Positions 14,440-23,029 of a stretch of 28,489 bases of DNA are shown piece by piece. The stretch's first letter is position 1. Each line of letters starts with the position of its first letter. Below the pieces are notes generated by a model. The model was not told the DNA's origin. It did not search any database and saw only the letters and a program-made list of their open reading frames with translations. Source of the stretch: Chloroflexota bacterium (lineage in GTDB: Bacteria; Chloroflexota; Anaerolineae; Aggregatilineales; Phototrophicaceae); the NCBI GenBank assembly GCA_023430545.1, contig JAEZAF010000202.1, positions 1-28,489 on the forward strand, read 5' to 3'. Position numbers and translations under genes: made by a program.

Positions 14440-15318
14440 TTAGCTGTGAGTCGTTTCGGTGGCGGGATCTGTTGTGGGCTGCGGATTGTTCCAGACACCT
14501 GTGCGGACGGTCTCGCGCACATAATCCGAAAAGTCACGCGGGCTTCGGCCTAAGGCTCGCTGAACGCCATCCGCGAGCGACGTATTGCGTCCATCCAGCA
14601 CCGTCGTGAACAGATAGTTGACCAGCCAGATGTAATCTTCGGGGATGTCTGCGCCACGCATCGCAGCATTGTAGTCATCCAATGATACATCAATGTAATG
14701 GATGTCACGCCCGGTAGCGGCGGCGATTTCAGCAATCGCATCGCGGAATGTCATCAGGCGAGGGCCAGTGACTTCGTAAAGCTGGCCGGCGTGACCGTTT
14801 TCTGTCAGGGCTGCTGTGACGATGTCCGCGATGTCATCGACATCAATAAAAGGTTCCTGTACATCTCCAACCGGCAGTGCCACTTCACCCGCCAGAATCG
14901 GCTCCAGCAGGAAGCTTTCATCGAAGTTCTGGTTGAACCAGCTAGCACGGACAATAGTCCAATCGATACCAGCCTGCTGACTGACCTGCTGGACGACCTG
15001 TTCAGACAGTTGTGCTTCGTCCTCACCGCGTCCGGAGAGGAGCACCAGACGCTGTACGCCCGCCGCGACTGCCAGTTCGGTAAAGGTGCGGATGTCATCG
15101 ACTGCGCCGGGTACCGCCAGATCGGGCTGATAGGTGATGTAGACCGAATCAATGCCTTTCAGCACTGGTGCCCATGTCTCGCGGTTTGTCCAGTCAAAAG
15201 GTAATTCACTGGAACGGGAAGCAATCCTGACAGCGTAATTCCGTGCTTTGAGCCGTTCTGCGACCCGTCGACCTGTTTTGCCTTTGCCCCCCACAATGAG
15301 AATGTGATTTTGTGTCAT
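14440..15318 (-). CDS. NmrA-type NAD(P)-binding Rossmann protein
   Basis: A 292-residue atypical short-chain dehydrogenase. The dinucleotide motif ILIVGGKGKTGRRVAERL lies at the N-terminus. VQRLVLLSGRGEDEAQ and WTIVRASWFNQNF follow, as in NmrA-like and quinone-oxidoreductase-2-like proteins. The classical Tyr-x3-Lys pair is not seen, as usual for this group, so it may be a redox sensor or a reductase. The frame extends upstream to 15357, but the ATG at 15318 has AAAGGGAT at good spacing and is chosen. A promoter with a 19-bp spacer lies just upstream, and a MerR regulator is the next gene. Confidence 0.88.
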   Translation of the reverse strand: MTQNHILIVGGKGKTGRRVAERLKARNYAVRIASRSSELPFDWTNRETWAPVLKGIDSVYITYQPDLAVPGAVDDIRTFTELAVAAGVQRLVLLSGRGEDEAQLSEQVVQQVSQQAGIDWTIVRASWFNQNFDESFLLEPILAGEVALPVGDVQEPFIDVDDIADIVTAALTENGHAGQLYEVTGPRLMTFRDAIAEIAAATGRDIHYIDVSLDDYNAAMRGADIPEDYIWLVNYLFTTVLDGRNTSLADGVQRALGRSPRDFSDYVRETVRTGVWNNPQPTTDPATETTHS

Positions 15319-15355
15319 AGCTGTATCCCTTTTGCATGTATTGGTTGATGTCCAC

Positions 15356-15386
15356 ATGCTAAGGGTTTACGTAACGGTAACCTCAA
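15356..15386 (-). promoter_or_regulatory. MerR-style promoter with a dyad in a 19-bp spacer
   Basis: On the minus strand a -35 box TTGAGG (15386-15381) and a -10 box TAGCAT (15361-15356) are 19 bases apart, the length typical of MerR-activated promoters. An imperfect 19-base dyad at 15364-15382 (7 of 9 base pairs match) fills the spacer, where MerR proteins bind. An alternative conventional promoter, TTGACA with a 16-bp spacer and TAAAAG, lies at 15468-15441. Confidence 0.42.
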
Positions 15387-15491
15387 GTGCTTCTCATGGT
15401 TTACTCATTTTTACGTCAGCATCCACTCTGCTGAGTACAACTTTTAGGCGCGACTGGATCAGTGTCAAGCATTACTGCGTTTCCGACACGG

Positions 15492-16445
15492 TCAGGATGG
15501 GGCTTTGTTCCCGTACAGGATGCGTCTGATGGTGTGATCCTTGGCGTCCTGATCCCGTTGTGTATACAGACGGTGATGCTTCGGAACTGCTTCATATGCG
15601 GTACGCAGCCGCTCCCGATTCTCATCCGTTGCATCTTCCTGATAGGCAAGGAAGGCCTGAAAGCACCTTTCCACGATATCGGGATGGCCGTTCAATACAT
15701 TCAGACCGTTCAGAATATCCTTCCAAAGTTCCTCTTTTTCAATATACCAGTGACCCTTTCGGACCTTGAAACGTCCCAGACCCGGTATGTTGATCCATTC
15801 GTTATTTCCGACGGAAATGCGTATGCGCTCGGTATCAAACAGCGCACGCATTTCTTCGACAGAGTGCAGTTGGGTCCCATACCCGATGGAGAGTTTTCCG
15901 TCTGCGTAGATGAAACATTCCGTAAGGATGAGACCGTCTGGTGATGACCAGAAGACAGGCAGACTGGCTCCAGCAATTTCTTCCCCATTTTCGCCCAGAC
16001 GATAGATCCCGTAATTGGAACGCATACGTGAATGGCCGACCTGTCTTTCAGGTATATTCAGTTCTGCTGCCAGCTTGCGGCGGCGTTCATCGAGGTCAAA
16101 AAGATTCTGTCCATCAGGGTTGAGCTGCTGAAACAGCGCTTCAACTGCGGGAATGATGTCTGCTTCTGACCGTTCCCATTTGACTTCGGACAGGGTGCCG
16201 CTGCCCAGATCATGAATGCTGATTTGTCCACCGATTGGCGGGGCTGTGGTAATCCAGCCGCTCTCGACTTTCTTATGAAGGGAAGCGATAGGGACCACTC
16301 CCCAGCATTCCACAAGGCCATCTGCATAGATATCCAGTGTCGTCAGGAAATAGGAACCGTTGTGGATGAAGATCGGTAATGCCAAGCCCTTTACATAGTC
16401 GCCATATCTGGGTTTGTCATACAGGATTTTATAAGTTTCCGTCAT
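15492..16445 (-). CDS. Protein with a duplicated LP[IV]F...IYADG motif
   Basis: A 317-residue soluble protein. One unit occurs twice: LPIF at 23-26 leading to DIYADG at 38-43, and LPVF at 162-165 leading to FIYADG at 178-183. This indicates an internal duplication of a beta-rich domain of roughly 120-140 residues. It resembles small uncharacterised DUF7638-like proteins, a weak recollection. The frame is open up to 16529, but the ATG at 16445 has GGAG 7 bases upstream and avoids overlap with the VWA gene, so it is preferred. It is the last gene of the MoxR/VWA operon, 53 bases after the VWA gene, and may be a loosely linked accessory. Confidence 0.75.
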   Translation of the reverse strand: MTETYKILYDKPRYGDYVKGLALPIFIHNGSYFLTTLDIYADGLVECWGVVPIASLHKKVESGWITTAPPIGGQISIHDLGSGTLSEVKWERSEADIIPAVEALFQQLNPDGQNLFDLDERRRKLAAELNIPERQVGHSRMRSNYGIYRLGENGEEIAGASLPVFWSSPDGLILTECFIYADGKLSIGYGTQLHSVEEMRALFDTERIRISVGNNEWINIPGLGRFKVRKGHWYIEKEELWKDILNGLNVLNGHPDIVERCFQAFLAYQEDATDENRERLRTAYEAVPKHHRLYTQRDQDAKDHTIRRILYGNKAPS

Positions 16446-16498
16446 CGTGTTTCTCCAATGGTTAACGGACAGCGCTTGAAGGACGCACCCTGTTCTGC

Positions 16499-17668
16499 CT
16501 AGGTATTCTGTGTGGTCTGAGCTGTCCACTGCTTCAGGTCGCGTCGTTCGATTGCCGCTGCCATCAAGTCAGGAAAAAGATCGGGTGTGCACGCGAAGGC
16601 CGGGATGCCAAGCTCACTCAAACGCTGGGCATTGTCTGGATCGTATCCGGGTGTGCCCTGATCGCTCAAAGCCAGCAGCGCGATCATTTGCACTCCACTG
16701 CCAATCAGTTCCGCCGCCCGCTGAAGCATCTCTTTTTCGTCTCCACCCTCATACAGATCGCTGATGAGGACGAGGATAGTTTCTGCGGGTCGTCGCACTA
16801 TCGACTGACAGTAGGCCAGGGCCCGGTTGATGTCTGTCCCGCCGCCAAGCTGTACTCCAAACAGCAGATCGACCGGGTCGTGCAGATCTTCAGTCAGATC
16901 GACAACTGATGTGTCAAATACCACCATCCGAGTGCTGACCGCCTTCATCGAGGCGAGAACTGCACCGAAAACACTGGCATATACAACGGAACTCGCCATC
17001 GAGCCGCTTTGATCGACGCAGAGGATGATGTCCCGCAGGCGCTGCTGTTTGTGCCCGTATCCGAAGCGGCGCTCTGGGATAATGGTTTTATATTCAGGCT
17101 GATAATGCCTAAGATTCGCACGGATGGTTCGATTCCAGTCGATTTCATAGTGACGTGGACGGCGGTTGTTCCGCTGTGCGCGGTTCAGGCTTCCGAGGAT
17201 CGCCTGTTCAGTGCGACGGCGCAGGCGTTTTTCCAGATCATCTGTGACTTTCTTTACAACCTGCCTCGCTGTGGAACGTGTTTTCTCCGGCACGACGCGA
17301 TTCAGCGCAATCAGCATTGTCACCAGATGGATGTCTGGTTCCATCGTTTCCAGCACTTCAGGCTCAAGCAGCAGTTGTTTGAGACCTAACCGCTGGATGG
17401 CGTCCTTCTGCATGACCTGCACAATCGACTTCGGAAAATAGGTTCGGATGTCACCCAGCCAGCGGGCGACATTGGGGGCAGATGCGCCTAAACCCGCACT
17501 GCGTGAACCGTCGTTTCTCCCGCCTTCCTGACTGCTGCCGTAAAGAAGCTTCAGACTGCGGTCCATTCCTGCGTCCTGTCCTTCGAGGCCGATACCCAGC
17601 CCATCTGCTTCATTTCCGAGGATCAGACGCCAGCGGCGCAGACGTTCATGCTCATTCAGATCATTCAT
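16499..17668 (-). CDS. VWA-domain protein, CoxE/YehP-like
   Basis: A 389-residue protein with a C-terminal von Willebrand A domain from about residue 210. The MIDAS metal site is complete: Asp219-x-Ser221-x-Ser223 (DQSGSM), Thr278 in GGGTDI and Asp304 in LISDLYEGG. The N-terminal 200 residues are helical and basic. VWA proteins of this kind work with MoxR AAA ATPases, carrying a metal-coordinated ligand or client to the ATPase ring. It starts by an ATGA overlap with the DUF5682 gene and corresponds to YehP in the E. coli yeh cluster by domain and context. There is no signal peptide. Confidence 0.92.
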   Translation of the reverse strand: MNDLNEHERLRRWRLILGNEADGLGIGLEGQDAGMDRSLKLLYGSSQEGGRNDGSRSAGLGASAPNVARWLGDIRTYFPKSIVQVMQKDAIQRLGLKQLLLEPEVLETMEPDIHLVTMLIALNRVVPEKTRSTARQVVKKVTDDLEKRLRRRTEQAILGSLNRAQRNNRRPRHYEIDWNRTIRANLRHYQPEYKTIIPERRFGYGHKQQRLRDIILCVDQSGSMASSVVYASVFGAVLASMKAVSTRMVVFDTSVVDLTEDLHDPVDLLFGVQLGGGTDINRALAYCQSIVRRPAETILVLISDLYEGGDEKEMLQRAAELIGSGVQMIALLALSDQGTPGYDPDNAQRLSELGIPAFACTPDLFPDLMAAAIERRDLKQWTAQTTQNT

Positions 17669-19896
17669 TCAGGCAATCCCAGTATTTGTCGCATGATTGG
17701 CAGCACTCGTGCTGCGCGTGCATCATCAATGGTTTCGACTTCCGGCTGATATTCACCGTGCTTCACCCGGTCGGCGATATTCCGGCGCGCCGGACTGTTG
17801 TAGGTTGAAAATGTACGGCGTAAAAGCGGCAGAGTCGTTTTGAACTGTTCTTCACTCAGGCTGATAATCCAGTGATCGACCAGATCAAAGACCTGTGTAT
17901 TTCTCAACAGAATATTTTCCATCCCGGTTAGAAAGCCTTCCAGCCAGTTTGCGGCTTCCTGCGGGGTACTGCCGACTGATACGGCACGGCGCAGCGCGTC
18001 GGCGGCATCGGCTGGTGTGATGCGATCTGCCCGGAAGAGGAGCCGCGTCGATGTACCCATCAGCAGGGTGTGCGGACCATCGGTTGACATCAGTTGCGCC
18101 AGTGATTCATACCAGCGCTCAAGCAGATCGTCGTGCTGGACAAGCTGTAATGCACTGTGTACGCCGAGGATCTGCGTATTCAGTGTTTCCGCTGCTTCAT
18201 CATCCAGATGCCGCGCCGCCGGGAATAATCCGATGCAGATGCGCATCACCATACTTTCAAGCACCGGCTCAATCAGCGTACTGTCTGTCTGGCGCACATC
18301 CCCATAGCGCAGTGTCTCGACCAGAGGCGGAACAGCCTGCATCATGTCACTGATATCATGGGAAAGGCTGGCGATGTCATTCAGCCGAGCCAGAATCTCT
18401 GGTACTAATTCAGGCAGTACAGCCAGCGTCGCTGCTTTGAGAAGTGGCGTGATTTGGCTGAGTGACTGCGCCTTTGCAGTCGCATCTTGGGTATAGGCAA
18501 TCGCAGCACTTTCGATGGTATTACCCCACACGTTGGCCTCGATCAGGCGAATATCAAGTTCAGGTGTCCATGCCATTTCCCAGAATTCGTGGAAAGTCCC
18601 CTGTGCTCGCGTCTGGCCTCGCGTTGGTTGCGCCCAGCGGATGTCAAACAGATTCAGACGATAAAACAACTGACTGCGTGCCAGATCGGTAGGCTGACGC
18701 AGATCGAGATCAAGACTCATCAGCTCTGGGGAAACTTTCAGACGCAGTTTTTTTTGCTGTGCCAGTAAGTCACGCTGAAGCGGCACCATCGGCACCTCAT
18801 CCGGAACCGATCCCATCCGTTCGCTGACAATCAGATGGCGGTGAATCAGGTCCATTGGCTCTGTATGACCGGCACACAGCACTGCGATACTGGCTTCATT
18901 GAGTTCATCCAGCCCAACCGTGCGTTCACGAAGATCCGCAAGGGTTTCACTCAACCGCAGTGCATCGATCACCTGTGCAGAGGAAGCAGGCAGACCTTCA
19001 CCGCGCAGCAGCGCCGCCACCTTGACCAGCCAGCGAGATGCAATCTCCGCACGCGGTGTTTCCCACAGGTGGTGATACCAGCCCGGAGAGAGGATACCCG
19101 CGCCATACCCCGTCATGAACGAGAGCCGACTGTATGTCCAGGGGACAAACGTCGCTACCGTTTTAACGGATGCCAGCCCTTTCAGAAGGGCATCATCTGC
19201 TTTCGACTGTTTACGTTCTGTCAGTGCCGGGGTATGCCATGCTCCGCAGATCACCGCAATCCGTGAGAACTTTTTCTCGGCGGCACGGATGGTCTTACGC
19301 ATCCATGCTTCGCGCAGTTCTTCCTGTCTTGCAAAGTACGCAAGGCGTAGGGGGATGGAGGCTCGCAGCGCAGTCATCGCTTCGGTGATGATGGGAAAGA
19401 TGTCCGCTGGATTATCCACTTCCTCGATCACACGCCCCCACCATCGTTCACCATCCGGCTCACCGGCGATCTGTGCCAGTGTCTGAAGAGGGTCGATGAC
19501 CAGTGCCTCCTGCGCAGCGGTTTCGTCAGTCTCCTCGTCAGCTTTCTCGGCTTCCTGATCCGGTTCGCCTTCAGGTTCGAGTGCCAGCATATATTTCTGC
19601 GGTAAGTCCATAAAGCGGACTTCAGCGCCAGTGGCTAGCCCAAAACGCAGAGCAATCCATTCAGGCGAATAAGCTGCGAAAGGATACCATGCTGCCTGTT
19701 TTGGCTGATCCGGGTTGTAGATCAGCAGCGCAACAGGTGGCTCCATCGCATGATCAGCCGCCAGTGGAAGCAAAGCGTCAGCGTCTGGCGGGCCTTCGAT
19801 CAGAATGCAGTCTGGCTGCAATGCTTCCAGTGCCACCGCCAGACTGCGGGCTGATCCAACCCCGTGGTGTCGTATTCCGAAGATATCAACACTCAC
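17665..19896 (-). CDS. DUF5682 family protein, YehM-like
   Basis: A 743-residue cytosolic protein. The N-terminus VDIFGIRHHGVGSARSL and the following DCILIEGPPDADAL are the hallmark of DUF5682, a family fixed beside MoxR and VWA genes; its biochemistry is unknown. Residues 120-150 hold an acidic stretch (EPEGEPDQEAEKADEETDE). An ATG at 19914 is possible, but the GTG at 19896 overlaps the MoxR stop as GTGA, has AGGGCGG upstream, and gives the start MSVDIFGIRHHG seen in relatives, so it is preferred. The 3' end overlaps the VWA start. It corresponds to YehM. Confidence 0.88.
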   Translation of the reverse strand: MSVDIFGIRHHGVGSARSLAVALEALQPDCILIEGPPDADALLPLAADHAMEPPVALLIYNPDQPKQAAWYPFAAYSPEWIALRFGLATGAEVRFMDLPQKYMLALEPEGEPDQEAEKADEETDETAAQEALVIDPLQTLAQIAGEPDGERWWGRVIEEVDNPADIFPIITEAMTALRASIPLRLAYFARQEELREAWMRKTIRAAEKKFSRIAVICGAWHTPALTERKQSKADDALLKGLASVKTVATFVPWTYSRLSFMTGYGAGILSPGWYHHLWETPRAEIASRWLVKVAALLRGEGLPASSAQVIDALRLSETLADLRERTVGLDELNEASIAVLCAGHTEPMDLIHRHLIVSERMGSVPDEVPMVPLQRDLLAQQKKLRLKVSPELMSLDLDLRQPTDLARSQLFYRLNLFDIRWAQPTRGQTRAQGTFHEFWEMAWTPELDIRLIEANVWGNTIESAAIAYTQDATAKAQSLSQITPLLKAATLAVLPELVPEILARLNDIASLSHDISDMMQAVPPLVETLRYGDVRQTDSTLIEPVLESMVMRICIGLFPAARHLDDEAAETLNTQILGVHSALQLVQHDDLLERWYESLAQLMSTDGPHTLLMGTSTRLLFRADRITPADAADALRRAVSVGSTPQEAANWLEGFLTGMENILLRNTQVFDLVDHWIISLSEEQFKTTLPLLRRTFSTYNSPARRNIADRVKHGEYQPEVETIDDARAARVLPIMRQILGLPE

Positions 19897-20975
19897 CCGG
19901 ATACCGCCCTGCATGCTTCATAGAAATCGGACCATCCTTCGCGCTCACGGGCGACCACTTCCAGATACTCAAGCCAGACGGTGCGATCCTGATCCGGGTC
20001 CTTGATCACCGCGCCGGTGATCCCGGATGCCACATCCGCAGGCTGAAGTGTCCCGCTGCCAAAATGCGCCGCCAGTGAAAGCCCGTTCACAATAACCGAG
20101 ATCGCTTCGGCGGTGCTGAGCGTCGAAGAGGGGGTTTTGAGCTTCGACTGGCCGTCATGGGTTGCTCCTGCGCGCAGTTCGCGAAAGATGGTGACCACGC
20201 GGTTTATTTCGTTAAGGCCGCTGATCTCAGCAGGGATGCCGAGTGCGCGTCCCAGATCTCCGGCACGCTTCTGAACAATCGAAACCTCTTCATCCAGTGT
20301 CGCTGGCGTCGGCAAAATGACGGTATTAAAGCGACGGATCAGCGCGCTCGACATATCGTTGACTCCGCGATCACGGTTATTGGCTGTGCCGATCACATTA
20401 AAGCCGCGCACTGCCTGAATCTCGGTGTTGAGTTCAGGAATCGGGAGTGTTTTCTCCGACAGCACGGTAATCAGCGTGTCCTGTACATCTGCCGGGATGC
20501 GTGTCAGCTCCTCTATACGGCAGATGCTGCCAGATTGCATCGCCCTCATCAGTGGACTCTCGACCAGCGCATTGTGCGACGGCCCCTCTGCCAGCAGACG
20601 GGCATAGTTCCAGCCGTAGCGCATCGCCTCTTCCGAGGTGCCAGCCGTCCCCTGCACCAGTAGTGTTGAGTCGCCGCTGATGGCTGCCGCGAGATGTTCA
20701 CTCACCCACGACTTCGCCGTGCCGGGAACGCCAAGCAGCAGCAGTGCCCGATCCGTCGCCAGCGTCGCAATGGCAACTTCGATCAGTCTGCGGCTGCCGA
20801 TATATTTGGGTGATATTTCTGCCCCATTATCCAGCGTGCCGCCCATCAGGTAAGTCGCCACTGACCACGGGGAAAGCTGCCAGTTCGGTGGTTTCGGACG
20901 TGCGTCCACCGATTTTAGGGCGTCGAGTTCAGCGGCAAACTGTTGTTCAGCGTGCTGGCGTAAGACATCATTCAC
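19893..20975 (-). CDS. MoxR-type AAA+ ATPase, YehL-like
   Basis: A 360-residue AAA+ ATPase. Walker A is GVPGTAKS at 82-89. The Walker B acidic pair is Glu155-Glu156 (CRIEELTRIP), which replaces the more usual Asp-Glu. Sensor 1 is GTANNRDRG at 196-204, and arginine-finger candidates are Arg214-Arg215 (ALIRRFN). MoxR ATPases act as chaperone-like remodellers with VWA partners. The start is GTG, 8 bases after a strong GGAGGAA site located inside the end of the preceding gene. It overlaps that gene by 8 bases. It corresponds to YehL of E. coli. Confidence 0.92.
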   Translation of the reverse strand: MNDVLRQHAEQQFAAELDALKSVDARPKPPNWQLSPWSVATYLMGGTLDNGAEISPKYIGSRRLIEVAIATLATDRALLLLGVPGTAKSWVSEHLAAAISGDSTLLVQGTAGTSEEAMRYGWNYARLLAEGPSHNALVESPLMRAMQSGSICRIEELTRIPADVQDTLITVLSEKTLPIPELNTEIQAVRGFNVIGTANNRDRGVNDMSSALIRRFNTVILPTPATLDEEVSIVQKRAGDLGRALGIPAEISGLNEINRVVTIFRELRAGATHDGQSKLKTPSSTLSTAEAISVIVNGLSLAAHFGSGTLQPADVASGITGAVIKDPDQDRTVWLEYLEVVAREREGWSDFYEACRAVSG

Positions 20976-21537
20976 GGGCGAGTTCCTCCATCATGCGTGT
21001 ATGCATTTCCAGAATATTCTTGTGAGCTGACTTGATTTCGGTTGGCTTTAAGGCAGGCTGATCGGTCTGCTGCCAGAGTTCCTTGTTTTGAAGATGAGGA
21101 TAATAGTCGGTCTTTTCCACGATCCATCGGCCACGGGCACCAATAACGGGGACAATATAGGGTGCCCATGATGAATGGCGGTTGCTGAGTTCCAGCACAT
21201 ATGTCAGCGAGTGCAACGGGACCCGTTTTCCTCGGCTGTGTATAAAGATGAACCAGTCGAGTGCGAGTTCACGGGTTGATGCATTACTCTCAACCAGCGA
21301 CAGCCACTCCATTGCCTGCTGTGAACAGGCAGCCTGTACTTCCGCTGGCGCAGGATCGAGCTTCGGCAGCGCTTTAACGGCTTTCGCCATAAAACCTGCG
21401 CGACGCGTCAGCCCACCTAATGCTAACTGTTTCAGCAGCGCCTGTTCAGGTGTGAAGTCTGTGAAATCACCAGTTGGAGCGTTGCTGCCATGTGTCCCCA
21501 GCATCAGTTGACTCAGAAGTTCTGACCAGGGTGTCAT
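20968..21537 (-). CDS. Short DUF5691-like protein
   Basis: A 189-residue protein. The N-terminal half (LLSQLMLGTHGS, then ALLKQLALGGLTRRAGF) and the motif VPVIGARGRWIVEKTDYY resemble the first part of DUF5691, a family found beside SWIM, MoxR and VWA genes and usually about 450-500 residues long. Here the protein ends soon after the GARGRW motif, so it looks like a naturally short form. No frameshift remnant is visible, because the MoxR gene begins at once in an overlapping frame. The start overlaps the SWIM stop (ATGA). The function is unknown. The family call rests on remembered motifs. Confidence 0.65.
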   Translation of the reverse strand: MTPWSELLSQLMLGTHGSNAPTGDFTDFTPEQALLKQLALGGLTRRAGFMAKAVKALPKLDPAPAEVQAACSQQAMEWLSLVESNASTRELALDWFIFIHSRGKRVPLHSLTYVLELSNRHSSWAPYIVPVIGARGRWIVEKTDYYPHLQNKELWQQTDQPALKPTEIKSAHKNILEMHTRMMEELARE

Positions 21538-22850
21538 TCGTTTGTCGCTGAGATCCAGCCCTCCGTTGTCAGCAAAGACAGCAGTTTAAATGTTTCACCA
21601 TCCCATTCCCCAAATACCGGCATCCAGTCTCCGCCGATGATGGTTTGCAGCCAGCGTGGGTTTGACACACCTGTCAGCGGCAGGCTTTTGCCAGTCGTAT
21701 CTATAAGGCTTGAGTGGGTCGGGAATGCAGGCTGTAAGCCCGCTGGAATACGCGTCAGAAAGGGATTACAGGTGAGCGCATCCGCATAAGTGTCCAGGAT
21801 CTGTTCGTTATGCGTATACCAGAGCGGCTGTACCGAGTCTCTGAACGGCCGTATCTGTTTTAGCTGGCCGACGACAGCGCGCTGCGGGTAGGCACTGGGA
21901 TAATAAACAATCTCGGCATCAAGGGTGTATCCCAGCGGATAGGCGGTCGTAAATGTCTGGCTGGGATGTGTGAAATCGAGGATCAGGGCGAGCTTCTGAT
22001 TCGTCGTCCCATAGAGCCATGTGCGGCGCTCCATCAATCCGACTTCCTTCTGCTGGTATTGTCCCACGACAAGCCACTGATCGCTGATCCCCGGTTGAGT
22101 CGCTGTGATCTCTTCAGTCCTGCTGCTGAAACCGACTGCTGCACGGACATCCTGCTGCAAATCTTCAGGAAGCCTGTCAAGGTTAAGATAGGCATCCGTC
22201 AAGGCGTATAACTGTCCGATTTCGTCTGCAAGCTGATCAACCCAGTTGGCTTTTTTCTGAAATGGCCTGCCACCCAGTGTGCGCAGGCGTCGGGCTAACG
22301 GCTGCATCTGGGCGTCCACCATACGGGCGGCGATGCGATCCCAGTAGTCATAGCTTTTTGTGTGAGGATCATCTAACCCGTTTCGTGCCAGATCTTCGAG
22401 AAATAGTCGTAGTTCTTCAATTCCTGCCGAGACTTTCGCCAGACGTGCCGCCTCGCGTTTTGCCTTTGCTACGGGATTGACTTCTTTTGGTTTTGTGGAT
22501 GCCTGTTCGGACTTGTGCTGTCGTGCCTGACGACTTTCAGTCCACGCCGTTACCCAGTCAGGTGATACTTCAGCTTGTGGCACAGCATCCTTTACAAGCA
22601 TCAGCATCAACCCGATGGCGTGCTTACACGGGAATTTTCGACTAGGGCAGGAGCATTTCGTCGCTGCATCCTTTAAATCAATACTAACACGGTAAGGCTC
22701 CTTGGCACTGCCATGTGCCAGGCCCCATGCCGCCTGTTGATTTGTGCCGGTGCTTACCCATTTGCTCGCCTGTGCCAGCTTCTGACCATTACGCAGAATA
22801 GTCGGGTCAATTGACAGCGAGTGAATATAATCTTCCGTCCAATCCGTCAT
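21534..22850 (-). CDS. SWIM zinc-finger protein, YehQ-like
   Basis: A 438-residue protein. The SWIM motif C-x-C-x6-C-x-H is complete near the N-terminus: Cys66, Cys68, Cys75 and His77 (CSCPSRKFPCKH). SWIM domains bind zinc and commonly mediate DNA or protein contacts. A Lys/Glu-rich linker at about 105-140 leads into a long C-terminal region with no known motif. It is the first gene of the six-gene operon, and the upstream region has an inverted repeat. The start ATG has only a weak ribosome binding site. It corresponds to YehQ. Confidence 0.88.
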   Translation of the reverse strand: MTDWTEDYIHSLSIDPTILRNGQKLAQASKWVSTGTNQQAAWGLAHGSAKEPYRVSIDLKDAATKCSCPSRKFPCKHAIGLMLMLVKDAVPQAEVSPDWVTAWTESRQARQHKSEQASTKPKEVNPVAKAKREAARLAKVSAGIEELRLFLEDLARNGLDDPHTKSYDYWDRIAARMVDAQMQPLARRLRTLGGRPFQKKANWVDQLADEIGQLYALTDAYLNLDRLPEDLQQDVRAAVGFSSRTEEITATQPGISDQWLVVGQYQQKEVGLMERRTWLYGTTNQKLALILDFTHPSQTFTTAYPLGYTLDAEIVYYPSAYPQRAVVGQLKQIRPFRDSVQPLWYTHNEQILDTYADALTCNPFLTRIPAGLQPAFPTHSSLIDTTGKSLPLTGVSNPRWLQTIIGGDWMPVFGEWDGETFKLLSLLTTEGWISATNE

Positions 22851-22893
22851 AGCTCAGAGAGAGTTCTCCTGTGCAGCGTGTGATGCTCATGTG

Positions 22894-22923
22894 TCTGTAT
22901 GTTAGAACACAAGTTCATACAGA
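22894..22923. repeat. Inverted repeat upstream of the SWIM/MoxR/VWA operon
   Basis: TCTGTATG at 22894-22901 and CATACAGA at 22916-22923 are perfect complements around 14 bases that contain a smaller dyad (GAAC-ACAA-GTTC, sharing one base with the right arm). It lies 44 bases before the SWIM start codon in the 179-base gap, where a promoter or operator is expected. No clear -35/-10 pair is visible. Confidence 0.5.
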
Positions 22924-23029
22924 ATACCCACAAAGTTTAGGGCGTCTGGTAAATAACATGCGTCGGTATTGTCCAGCCCACGCCTGTGACGCGTTTTCAG
23001 ATGCAGATGATATTCACAAACGGGTCGCC

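Noticed and set aside
18835..19266. Long plus-strand frames opposite the DUF5682 gene
   Set aside because: They are mirror images of a well-supported coding region and have no recognisable protein features.
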